From NCBI GenBank assembly GCA_028716125.1, contig JAQUQK010000132.1, positions 1-5,544 of the forward strand: a stretch of 5,544 nt of DNA. The letters run 5' to 3'. The translations under genes and the position numbers were made by a program. Under the pieces are notes generated by a model, which was not told the DNA's origin, searched no databases, and saw only the letters and a program-made list of their open reading frames with translations. Numbering within the stretch: position 1 is the first letter of the stretch; each line of letters opens with the position of its first letter. This stretch comes from Thermoplasmatota archaeon. Lineage in GTDB: Archaea > Thermoplasmatota > JAQUQK01. Of the stretch, positions 1 through 4,364 are shown piece after piece.

Positions 1-471
1 GTTCGCATAAAGGGATAAGTTGACGTGAAGCTCGCAACAACAACTGCCGATTTCCGCATCTACTCCGACAAGGCATCGGAGATCGTCGATTTGTTCGACG
101 GCACGGGCTTCCGATATCTTGACCTCAACCTCTACAGAAGCATATACCCGGGGTCGCCCTTACTCGATGCGCACTGGGAGCGGTGGATAGAGGACGCGGC
201 TGAAGCCGCAACTGCGAAGAACATGAGTTTCTGCCAAGCGCATGCACCCGACGGTAACCCGTTTGCGTCTGGTGAGAAATATGACGTATTCCTGAATGCA
301 ACCGTCCGCTCGATTGAGGTCTGCGGCAGGTTGGGAATACGCCAAATCGTGGCTCATTCAAAGGATATTGGTGGATTTCCCTCCAGGGAGCACCATGGGT
401 TGAATCTGAAACGCAATCGTGACTTCTTCTCCCGCCTCTTCCCGACGATGGAGAAGACCGGTGTCCGCGTC

Positions 472-475
472 CTAG
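472..475. repeat. Left CTAG flank of the IS (possible target duplication)
   Basis: CTAG lies directly left of the proposed IS end and is matched by CTAG at 2159-2162 directly right of the other end. IS1380-family elements are known to make 4-5 bp duplications. Four bases could match by chance or through target preference. Confidence 0.45.
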
Positions 476-495
476 TCCTAAAACAAGCGAGTATT
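476..495 (+). repeat. IS left terminal inverted repeat
   Basis: Reads TCCTAAAACAAGCGAGTATT. It agrees with the inward reading of the right end at 14 of 20 positions, including TCCT and AAGCG. It starts directly after the last recognisable isomerase codon. Confidence 0.6.
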
Positions 496-690
496 CAACT
501 GTGAGTCGTTCGCCGACGCTGCCACGCCCATTTTTTCGTTCCGGCCCCTCGGAAAAACGCCGAAATGATTTTTTCAGGAACATTCCGACCTGATTTTCTA
601 TGTTTTTATCATCATGGCAACACTCTGACCGTTTTTCTCATGCCAACAGACAGATCCGCCTGTGCGGAAACACACCGCTCCGTCGCGTTT

Positions 691-720
691 ATCACGCTTT
701 AAGGCGTGATTTATATTTCT
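691..720 (+). terminator. Hairpin with T-rich tail inside the IS, acting on plus-strand transcripts
   Basis: ATCACGC (691-697) and GCGTGAT (704-710) form a perfect 7-bp stem with a 6-base loop. A T-rich stretch (TTATATTTCTTTC and more T) follows, so it resembles an intrinsic terminator for plus-strand transcription. It faces transcripts entering from the isomerase side and would limit antisense reading across the transposase. On the minus strand the hairpin is not followed by T residues, so it is unlikely to end the transposase message. Confidence 0.4.
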
Positions 721-755
721 TTCTTTTTTTCGCTTCTAATCCGAAAACTTTTCTT

Positions 756-2040
756 CTATGCCGTGGAAAACTGCCGGATTACTTCCCATGTTTTGAGAAA
801 GTCCGACATCCATGGATTATAACTCATTAACCGATAAACAATCTGCCGGCCTTGCCGGATGATCTGGCAGGGCAACCGGATGATATTATTCAGAAAACGA
901 CGAAATTCCATTTTCAGCATCACGCGTCCTTTTTCACGGTCGGGCATCATCATCGCAAACCATGATTTTAGATTCCACGCCAAGGCCGCAATCACCATAT
1001 AAGCCCAGTTACTCAGCAGATCGTTCACCGGAATCCGCATCGCGTTTACACCATTCTTCAGTTGCTCGATCACGTTTTCCTGATCGCACCGCTGATTGGC
1101 CGATTCTACCACTTCCGCCGGCGTCAAGTCAGTGCGGCTCGTGATGTAGAAAAAATAACGAATGTCATCGAATAATACCTTCTCCCCTTTTTCAACGCTC
1201 AGGTTCTTTTTCAATATCACCAGATCATATGTCTTGGCGCATTGCCCCGGACGATACCTGATTTTTGTCACCCATTCGCTCATCAGCTTCACGTTCTTAA
1301 ACTCCCGTTCAACGACAATAGGTTCTTTGACATTCAGCGGTTTCTCGCGCGACTCTGTTTTCACAACATACTTCGCATTGCGTTCCAATGCCGTCCAGTC
1401 GGCCTTCGCAACGGCTTCCGCGCGTTCGACCAACCCCGGACTTGCATCCATCCCAAAGATAAAATCCGCGCCCTCGCTCCAGCGATCAAAATGTCTGGTC
1501 AATGAAAAATCCGTGTCGCCTCTCAACGTCAGACGTTCTGCATACGGCTTCACCAAATTAATCGCGCGGTCGACCCATTCCGCGCATCCATCATGACTTG
1601 CCACGTTCCCGGACCGGTTCACCAGATACAATACTTCCTTCGTGTTCCACAACGACACGATCAGCGGATGATATTCGTCTCGCCCCCAGCGCATCAAGAA
1701 ATACTTCATCTCGGCGCATCAACTCTATGTCTTCCAGACGCATGCCCCCGGTTAAAATGTTATACGCCGGACTCAGGACATGATCCGATTCATGATACGG
1801 CAAATGAACCTTCAATAGTTGCAGCCGTTCGTCTATTCTTCTGACCAATCCAATCCGTTGCGCCAATTGATGAAACGCGCCTATTCCGCCAACCCCAATC
1901 CCATCCGCCTTTGCACTTGCTTCGTAGCGAATATTTTGCCCCGCCATCATCACCGGCCCGCCGCGATCTTTCATTACCCCAGCCAATCGCCGCTCAATTT
2001 GACGCTTGCGTTTCCCTAAAACCTTCTGGTATCTTTTCAC
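756..2040 (-). pseudogene. IS1380-family transposase, frame broken by an internal deletion
   Basis: The N-terminal part (GTG start at 2040, about 123 native residues) carries the family hallmarks VHLPYHESDHVL, YNILTGG.RLED and FLDALGARRI. The C-terminal part, in another frame from about 1673 to 756, carries YHPLIVSLWNTKE, LYLVNRSGN, LRGDTDFS and ANQRCDQENVIEQLKNG. In intact relatives roughly 70 residues lie between ARRI and the YHPL segment, including a D-x-D-G-T motif with the first catalytic Asp. Here ARRI runs directly into YHPL near 1671-1675 with the frame changed, so one deletion explains both defects. The second Asp (codon about 1515-1517) and the Glu (about 1077-1079) of the DDE site remain. 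An AAGGGG ribosome binding site lies 8-9 bases before the GTG. The length of the lost segment is estimated from remembered family sequences. Confidence 0.9.
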
Positions 2041-2114
2041 TTGAAATGCCCCTTTCCTTTGGGTTGCGACCTTTCTTTCAATCGCATTCTAACCAATAGA
2101 ATCGGGCATTTCAA
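2041..2114 (-). promoter_or_regulatory. Transposase promoter nested in an RBS-masking inverted repeat
   Basis: On the minus strand, -35 TTGAAA (2114-2109) and -10 TAGAAT (2091-2086) are 17 bases apart, placing the transcript start near 2079. The 11-bp sequence TTGAAATGCCC (2114-2104) is repeated inverted as GGGCATTTCAA (2051-2041), ending directly before the GTG start and overlapping the AAGGGG ribosome binding site. A transcript from this promoter would lack the first arm and leave the site open; read-through from outside would contain both arms and mask it. Confidence 0.6.
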
Positions 2115-2138
2115 TCATCTTTAATTCAAAATACGACT

Positions 2139-2158
2139 AAATCGCGCTTCTATAAGGA
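2139..2158 (-). repeat. IS right terminal inverted repeat
   Basis: Read inward on the minus strand it begins TCCTTATAGAAGCGCGATTT and matches the left end at 14 of 20 positions. CTAG follows directly at 2159-2162. Confidence 0.6.
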
Positions 2159-2162
2159 CTAG
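2159..2162. repeat. Right CTAG flank of the IS
   Basis: CTAG directly after the proposed right end, matching 472-475. See the left copy for the caveat. Confidence 0.45.
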
Positions 2163-2368
2163 ACGAACTCTGCCAAGCGCTAAAATTCGACGAAAAAGAT
2201 ACTCTCCAAATCTTTAAACATTTGCTCATGACCACACTTGGCCAACATTCTGAACCAGAAGCCGAGAAACTTCTCCAGATGGTGGTCAGACTTTCGGCAA
2301 TGAACGAGGGGCAAAACGATGTGAGAGATGGTGGTCAAGCTCATGCCGACTGGAGAGCGGGAGACACA

Positions 2369-2394
2369 AAAGCACCATTGAGACTTGGTGCTTT
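2369..2394. terminator. Bidirectional terminator-like hairpin
   Basis: AAAGCACCA (2369-2377) and TGGTGCTTT (2386-2394) form a perfect 9-bp stem around an 8-base loop. On the plus strand TTT is followed by ATTAG; on the minus strand the tail reads TTTTGTGTCT. Either direction could terminate weakly. It would insulate the downstream brnT promoter from upstream transcription. Confidence 0.45.
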
Positions 2395-2471
2395 ATTAGA
2401 TCGAGATTGCAAAGCGTCCACGATAATGGGCAAAGCTGATGCGTAACGGAGTTCTTAAGAAAAGGAAATCA

Positions 2472-2500
2472 GCGAGTTGCCCGGCTGTGCCCGGCCAACG
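2472..2500 (+). repeat. 29-bp core copy of the cassette-leader palindromic element
   Basis: GCGAGTTGCCCGG and CCCGGCCAACG flank a short loop. The same 29 bases occur at 3142-3170 (two differences) and 4180-4208 (one difference). All differences fall in the loop, so the stem is conserved. The outer hairpin and the 9-bp terminal inverted repeats of the full element are absent here. No attC could be found next to it. Confidence 0.8.
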
Positions 2501-2519
2501 ACTGAAGATCACTCAACAA

Positions 2520-2547
2520 TTGACAATTTTTGCTCTCCGGTTACAAT
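2520..2547 (+). promoter_or_regulatory. brnTA promoter
   Basis: TTGACA (2520-2525) and TACAAT (2542-2547) with a 16-base spacer form a near-consensus sigma-70 promoter. The predicted transcript start falls at about 2553-2555, on the ATG of brnT, so the message would be leaderless. TCAA-CAA-TTGA (2513-2523) overlaps the -35 box and could be part of an operator for the antitoxin, but this is weak. Confidence 0.65.
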
Positions 2548-2553
2548 ACACTC

Positions 2554-2850
2554 ATGCAATATAATTTTGAATGGGATCCGGAGAAAGCAAAACAAAATTG
2601 GCAGAAACACGGCGTCCACTTTGAACAAGCGGCAACAGTTTTTCGTGATCCCAGGGCGATGACTTTGTATGATGATGGGCATAGCGTGGCAGAGGAAAGA
2701 TGGATTACTCTGGGGATCTCCGCGAACAGCATCCTGTTGGTTGTGCATCATACATTCAGGGAAAAAACCATGAATTCCGCAACGATTCGACTGATCTCAA
2801 GCAGAAAAGCAACTCGAAAAGAGCGGCAACAATACATAACAGGTGAATAA
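2554..2850 (+). CDS. brnT: BrnT-family toxin (ribonuclease)
   Basis: The 98-residue protein has the BrnT pattern in order: F-E-W-D-P-E-K-A (5-12), N..KHGV.F..A (15-26), VFRDP (29-33), E-E-R-W-I-T-L-G (47-54), the hydrophobic strand ILLVVHH (60-66), then IRLISSRKATRKERQQY (78-94) with the conserved Arg and Glu near the end. BrnT proteins are type II toxins with a RelE-like fold that cut RNA and are neutralised by the downstream BrnA. I chose the ATG at 2554 because the FEWDP segment normally begins within the first ten residues; a TTG at 2530 would overlap the promoter. No ribosome binding site precedes it. It lies one base from the next gene's ATG. As a small toxin-antitoxin pair ahead of an attC, it fits an array-stabilising cassette. 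Confidence 0.9.
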   Translation: MQYNFEWDPEKAKQNWQKHGVHFEQAATVFRDPRAMTLYDDGHSVAEERWITLGISANSILLVVHHTFREKTMNSATIRLISSRKATRKERQQYITGE

Positions 2851-2851
2851 A

Positions 2852-3052
2852 ATGAAAAAAGAATATGATTTTTCCGGAGCACAGCGCGGGCGGTTTTTTA
2901 GAAAAGGACTGAAGTTAAATATCCCCGTGTATTTGAATAAAGAAACGTATCCTTTTGTTGAAGAACTGGCTGAACGGAAAAAGAGCGATATTTCCTCGGT
3001 GGTCAACGAGTTGCTCAAAGGCGACATGCAACTTGTAGATATGGTAAAATAG
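2852..3052 (+). CDS. brnA: BrnA-type antitoxin (ribbon-helix-helix)
   Basis: This 66-residue basic protein has a flexible N-terminus (MKKEYDFSGAQRGRFF), a predicted beta strand KLNIPVYL at 21-28, and two helices around 30-43 and 46-57. That is a short ribbon-helix-helix fold of the kind paired with BrnT. It should bind and inhibit the toxin and repress the shared promoter. It is shorter than the well-studied Brucella BrnA, but the position directly after brnT and the fold agree. AGGTGA (2841-2846) lies five bases before the ATG and overlaps the end of brnT, so the two are translationally coupled. A GTG at 2843 in the same frame is the alternative start but would use its own ribosome binding site. 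The stop is three bases before the attC begins. Confidence 0.85.
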   Translation: MKKEYDFSGAQRGRFFRKGLKLNIPVYLNKETYPFVEELAERKKSDISSVVNELLKGDMQLVDMVK

Positions 3053-3055
3053 ACG

Positions 3056-3118
3056 AGCGAACCAAGCCTTTCAGCGTACGGCTGCAAAGCCGTCCGCCGC
3101 TGAAGGCTGACGTTCCCG
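3056..3118 (+). other. attC site 1 (after brnTA)
   Basis: Box R'' AGCGAAC (3056-3062) and R' GTTCCCG (3112-3118) enclose an imperfect palindrome. AGCCTTTCAGCG (3065-3076) pairs with CGCTGAAGGCT (3098-3108), leaving one extrahelical T. Inside, ACGGCT (3078-3083) and AGCCGT (3088-3093) form a perfect stem with a GCAA loop. GAAC of R'' pairs with GTTC of R'. The crossover would be between G3112 and T3113. Length is 63 bp. The R' box departs from the GTTRRRY consensus after GTT. Confidence 0.8.
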
Positions 3119-3177
3119 GCGCGCTGCGCGCTCCGGGAACGGCGAGTTGCCCGGCTGCACCCGGCCAACGCCGGGAA
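3113..3177 (+). repeat. 65-bp palindromic cassette-leader element, copy A
   Basis: The element starts TTCCCGGCG (3113-3121) and ends CGCCGGGAA (3169-3177), a perfect 9-bp terminal inverted repeat. Inside, CGTTCCCGG (3111-3119) can instead pair with CCGGGAACG (3133-3141), and the 29-bp core at 3142-3170 forms a second imperfect hairpin. It is identical to 4151-4215 except for one base in the core loop (A here, G there). It starts exactly at the attC crossover point and diverges from the other copy immediately after GGGAA. Its role is unknown: a miniature transposable element, REP-like unit or cassette leader are all possible. Confidence 0.85.
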
Positions 3178-3193
3178 TGAGGGGTAACATTTC

Positions 3194-3427
3194 ATGAGCA
3201 AACTCGAACGAATTATCTGCGTCGCGGCTCCAAACATCATGGGGGTGATCTTGGTCATCATGGGAAAGCGTGTGATCAGCCAAGCTTGCGTTGTAACGAC
3301 GACAATCTCCCCCGCCGCCGTCATGATGGGAGCGATGCTGATCTGCACAGGTCTCATCTGTGTGTCGCTGTCCTGTATCGCGTATGCACTCGTGAGACCC
3401 TCTGTCAAGGTGAACGACAACAATTGA
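3194..3427 (+). CDS. Small two-helix membrane protein of unknown function
   Basis: The 77-residue product has two predicted membrane helices, about 7-24 (IICVAAPNIMGVILVIMG) and about 40-66 (AAVMMGAMLICTGLICVSLS and on), a positively charged link with KR and a short polar tail KVNDNN. GAGGGG (about 3179-3184) lies upstream of the ATG as a ribosome binding site. I do not recognise a family. It sits between the 65-bp element and the vapBC promoter, so it is the first gene of the vapBC cassette, with no clear promoter of its own. Long open frames on the opposite strand here lack start signals; the hydrophobic pattern and ribosome binding site favour this strand. Confidence 0.6.
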   Translation: MSKLERIICVAAPNIMGVILVIMGKRVISQACVVTTTISPAAVMMGAMLICTGLICVSLSCIAYALVRPSVKVNDNN

Positions 3428-3436
3428 TGAAAAAAC

Positions 3437-3471
3437 TTGCCATACACATTTTTGTGTTATACTATGTGTAT
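3437..3471 (+). promoter_or_regulatory. vapBC promoter with inverted-repeat operator
   Basis: TTGCCA (3437-3442) and TATACT (3458-3463), spaced 15 bases, form a plausible promoter. A perfect 8-bp inverted repeat, ATACACAT (3442-3449) and ATGTGTAT (3464-3471), brackets the -10 box, with arm centres 22 bp apart, about two helical turns. VapB-VapC complexes are known to repress their own promoters by binding such repeats, so this is the likely operator. Confidence 0.65.
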
Positions 3472-3488
3472 CAAAAGGAGGGGCGGAT

Positions 3489-3695
3489 ATGACAAGGACA
3501 AATGTTGTCTTGGACGATAATCTCGTGGTGCAATGCCAGAAAGAAACCGGCATTAGGACGCGGAGGGGCGTCATTGATTATGCCCTGCAGGAACTGCTCC
3601 GGCACGCGTGTCAAAAGAAAGTCTTGGAATTGAAGGGCCGGATTTCATGGCAAGGCAACCTCAGCGCTTGGCGAAGAGGTAGAGGGATGGCGTGA
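3489..3695 (+). CDS. vapB: VapB-family antitoxin
   Basis: The 68-residue protein begins MTRTNVVLDDNLVVQCQKET, then GIRTRRGVIDYALQELL and KKVLELKGRISWQGNL. That is the usual layout of a ribbon-helix-helix VapB: DNA-binding strand near residues 3-8, helices to about residue 39, then a toxin-binding tail with the L-x-G-x-I-x-W-x-G motif (48-56). It should bind DNA as a dimer, inhibit VapC through the tail and repress the operon. AGGAGG (3476-3481) lies seven bases before the ATG, the strongest ribosome binding site in the window. It overlaps vapC by four bases (GTGA at 3692-3695), so translation is coupled. Confidence 0.92.
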   Translation: MTRTNVVLDDNLVVQCQKETGIRTRRGVIDYALQELLRHACQKKVLELKGRISWQGNLSAWRRGRGMA

Positions 3696-4141
3696 TCATC
3701 GTCGACACATCCGTGTGGATCGATTTTTTCTGTGGAAAAGATTCGCCGGAGGTCCGTACACTTGAGCGGATTCTTGCCGCCGGGGAAGACATCTGTGTCT
3801 GTGGCGTTATCCTTGCCGAAGTCCTTCAAGGGATTCGTGAAGACGGAGACTATCGCGCGACATTATCCCGATTCGAGTCTTTCCTGTTCCTCCCGATGAA
3901 CCAGCATACTTTCGTAAAAGCCGCGGAACTGTATCGGATATTGCGGCACAAAGGGATCACGATCCGCAACACCGTTGACTGCATGATTGCGGCCGTGGCG
4001 ATTGAACATGACATTCCTCTCCTTCACAAGGATCGCGACTTCAACGCAATAGCCGAATACTGCGGTCTGAAGATATTAAAGACATCGGAAAAGCCAACCA
4101 AGGCATCCAGGATATTGCCGTCAAAGCGCGGCAAATCCTGA
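3692..4141 (+). CDS. vapC: VapC-family toxin (PIN-domain ribonuclease)
   Basis: The 149-residue protein has the PIN-domain acidic residues: Asp5 in MIIVDTSVWIDFF, Glu43 in VILAEVLQG, Asp96 in NTVDCMIAAVA, and Asp114 and Asp116 in HKDRDF. PIN toxins are magnesium-dependent RNases that cut tRNA or rRNA; the target here is unknown. The start is GTG at 3692, overlapping the vapB stop, and places the first Asp at residue 5 as usual. The domain ends near residue 129 (GLKIL); the last 20 residues, rich in Lys, Arg and Ser, exceed the normal family length of about 130. That tail is encoded by the following attC, which starts at 4092. The frame appears intact, so the toxin is likely active. Confidence 0.93.
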   Translation: MIIVDTSVWIDFFCGKDSPEVRTLERILAAGEDICVCGVILAEVLQGIREDGDYRATLSRFESFLFLPMNQHTFVKAAELYRILRHKGITIRNTVDCMIAAVAIEHDIPLLHKDRDFNAIAEYCGLKILKTSEKPTKASRILPSKRGKS

Positions 4142-4156
4142 TGCTTTTCGTTCCCG
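4092..4156 (+). other. attC site 2 (overlapping the vapC 3' end)
   Basis: R'' AGCCAAC (4092-4098) and R' GTTCCCG (4150-4156) enclose a stem of 16 base pairs with two extrahelical bases in the left arm. GCATC (4103-4107) pairs with GATGC (4140-4144), C4108 bulges, AGGAT (4109-4113) pairs with ATCCT (4135-4139), A4114 bulges, and TTGCCG (4115-4120) pairs with CGGCAA (4129-4134), loop 4121-4128. An outer C and inner A on the top strand mean G and T on the bottom strand, the pattern integron integrases read in folded attC. Length is 65 bp; crossover between 4150 and 4151. Confidence 0.87.
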
Positions 4157-4215
4157 GCGCGCTGCGCGCTCCGGGAACGGCGAGTTGCCCGGCTGCGCCC
4201 GGCCAACGCCGGGAA
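4151..4215 (+). repeat. 65-bp palindromic cassette-leader element, copy B
   Basis: This copy matches 3113-3177 at 64 of 65 positions, with the same 9-bp inverted ends (TTCCCGGCG 4151-4159, CGCCGGGAA 4207-4215). It too starts exactly at the crossover point of the preceding attC. The sequences before the crossover differ between the copies (GGCTGAC versus GCTTTTC), so the match stops sharply there. Confidence 0.85.
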
Positions 4216-4338
4216 ATGGCTCCCGGCGCGCGCTGATTCGCGCGCCGCGAACCAGTCGTTGGACCGGTCGCCGTCACGCGATGCTTGCGCCGCCCGGGAG
4301 GGTGGCCGAATCTCGTGCCGGCGCCGGTCAACTCGCCG
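4151..4338 (+). other. Gene-free cassette of about 188 bp
   Basis: The interval between attC crossover points 2 and 3 holds only copy B of the palindromic element (4151-4215), a perfect 8-bp GC stem GGCGCGCG/CGCGCGCC at 4225-4232 and 4239-4246 with a 6-base loop, and the third attC. An open frame passes through it into the next gene but has no start signal and an Arg-rich composition typical of GC-rich non-coding DNA. I see no gene or promoter. Confidence 0.6.
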
Positions 4339-4344
4339 TTCGGC
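4246..4344 (+). other. attC site 3 (long form)
   Basis: R'' CGCGAAC (4246-4252) and R' GTTCGGC (4338-4344) pair over CGAAC/GTTCG. After symmetric 5-base spacers, GTTG (4258-4261) pairs with CAAC (4329-4332), G4262 bulges, ACCGG (4263-4267) pairs with CCGGT (4324-4328), T4268 bulges, and the stem continues from C4269 to G4278 against 4314-4323 with one mismatch. The loop is about 35 bases. Length is 99 bp, the longest of the sites here. The bulged bases sit on the top strand as G and T, the opposite of site 2, so its active strand is less certain. Confidence 0.75.
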
Positions 4345-4364
4345 AAAGAGAAAGGAATCGCGCC

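Larger units (their letters stand above)
25..504 (+). pseudogene. 5' fragment of a sugar phosphate isomerase/epimerase-like gene, cut by an IS
   Basis: The first 150 residues resemble the N-terminal half of xylose-isomerase-like TIM-barrel proteins (AP endonuclease 2 / sugar isomerase superfamily), which are usually about 260-300 residues. Visible barrel pieces are the YLDLNLY strand near residue 32, an F-C-Q-A-H-A-P strand end near 69-75, RQIVAHS near 106-112 and GVRVLV near 146-151. The His residues at those strand ends fit metal or substrate positions of the superfamily, but the substrate cannot be told. The frame is native to about position 475; the last residues before the stop at 502-504 are encoded by the insertion element. 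The start is GTG at 25, with AGGG at 11-14 as a possible ribosome binding site. The C-terminal half of the barrel is missing, so the product should be non-functional. The upstream region lies outside the window. Confidence 0.75.
476..2158 (-). mobile_element. IS1380-family insertion sequence, internally deleted
   Basis: The element is about 1683 bp and carries one transposase gene read on the minus strand. I set the ends from imperfect terminal inverted repeats, which match at 14 of 20 positions (both start TCCT and share AAGCG at positions 10-14), and from the CTAG flanks. The left 280 bp (476-755) is non-coding, AT-rich and contains a hairpin; the right 118 bp holds the transposase promoter and leader. 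The isomerase gene stops making family sense just at the left end, which supports that boundary. The transposase is broken by an internal deletion, so the copy could move only if a related transposase acted in trans on its ends. The ends are inferred without a reference copy and could be a base or two off. Confidence 0.75.
2156..2446 (+). pseudogene. Unrecognised open frame truncated at its 5' side by the IS
   Basis: The frame is open from the IS edge to the stop at 2444-2446 and encodes about 95 residues beginning LDELCQALKF. The first half looks like a helical protein (KFDEKDTLQIFKHLL, EAEKLLQMVVRLSAM). I do not recognise the family. No start codon with a ribosome binding site precedes it; the first ATG is at 2228, and the TTG at 2222 also lacks a clear site. 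If the IS were removed with one CTAG, the isomerase fragment would run in frame into this sequence (about 244 residues in all), yet it does not resemble the C-terminal half of an isomerase. A terminator-like hairpin at 2369-2394 lies inside it, which argues against coding of at least the last third. Confidence 0.3.

Noticed and set aside
125..583. Minus-strand open frame over the isomerase fragment
   Set aside because: It is rich in Arg, Ser and Pro, typical of an antisense shadow, and crosses the IS boundary.
962..1596. Plus-strand open frames across the transposase
   Set aside because: They are shadows of the transposase coding sequence, which has clear family motifs on the minus strand.
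2440..2482. An attC ending at GTTCTTA (2452) or GTTGCCC (2476) before brnT
   Set aside because: No upstream AAC box with arms complementary to the bases before these GTT triplets could be found, so the left border of the brnTA cassette is left open.
2530..2553. TTG start for brnT at 2530
   Set aside because: It would overlap the promoter and add eight residues not expected before the conserved FEWDP segment; there is no ribosome binding site.
3142..3170. The 29-bp core as an attC site
   Set aside because: Its boxes are in the order GTT then AAC, the reverse of an attC, and it lies inside a larger repeat with its own inverted ends.
2797..3574. Long open frames on the minus strand (2797-3447 and 3071-3574)
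   Set aside because: They are antisense to brnA, the attC, the repeat and the membrane protein gene, lack ribosome binding sites and have no family resemblance. The plus-strand genes explain the region.
2472..4208. CRISPR array from the repeated 29-mer
   Set aside because: The three copies are 640-1040 bases apart with genes between them, and the repeat is an imperfect palindrome tied to cassette starts. There are no regular spacers and no cas genes.
4185..4364. Upstream extension of the membrane protein gene to 4185
   Set aside because: The extension is Arg-rich, runs through the repeat and attC 3, and lacks a start signal; the ATG at 4365 has one.
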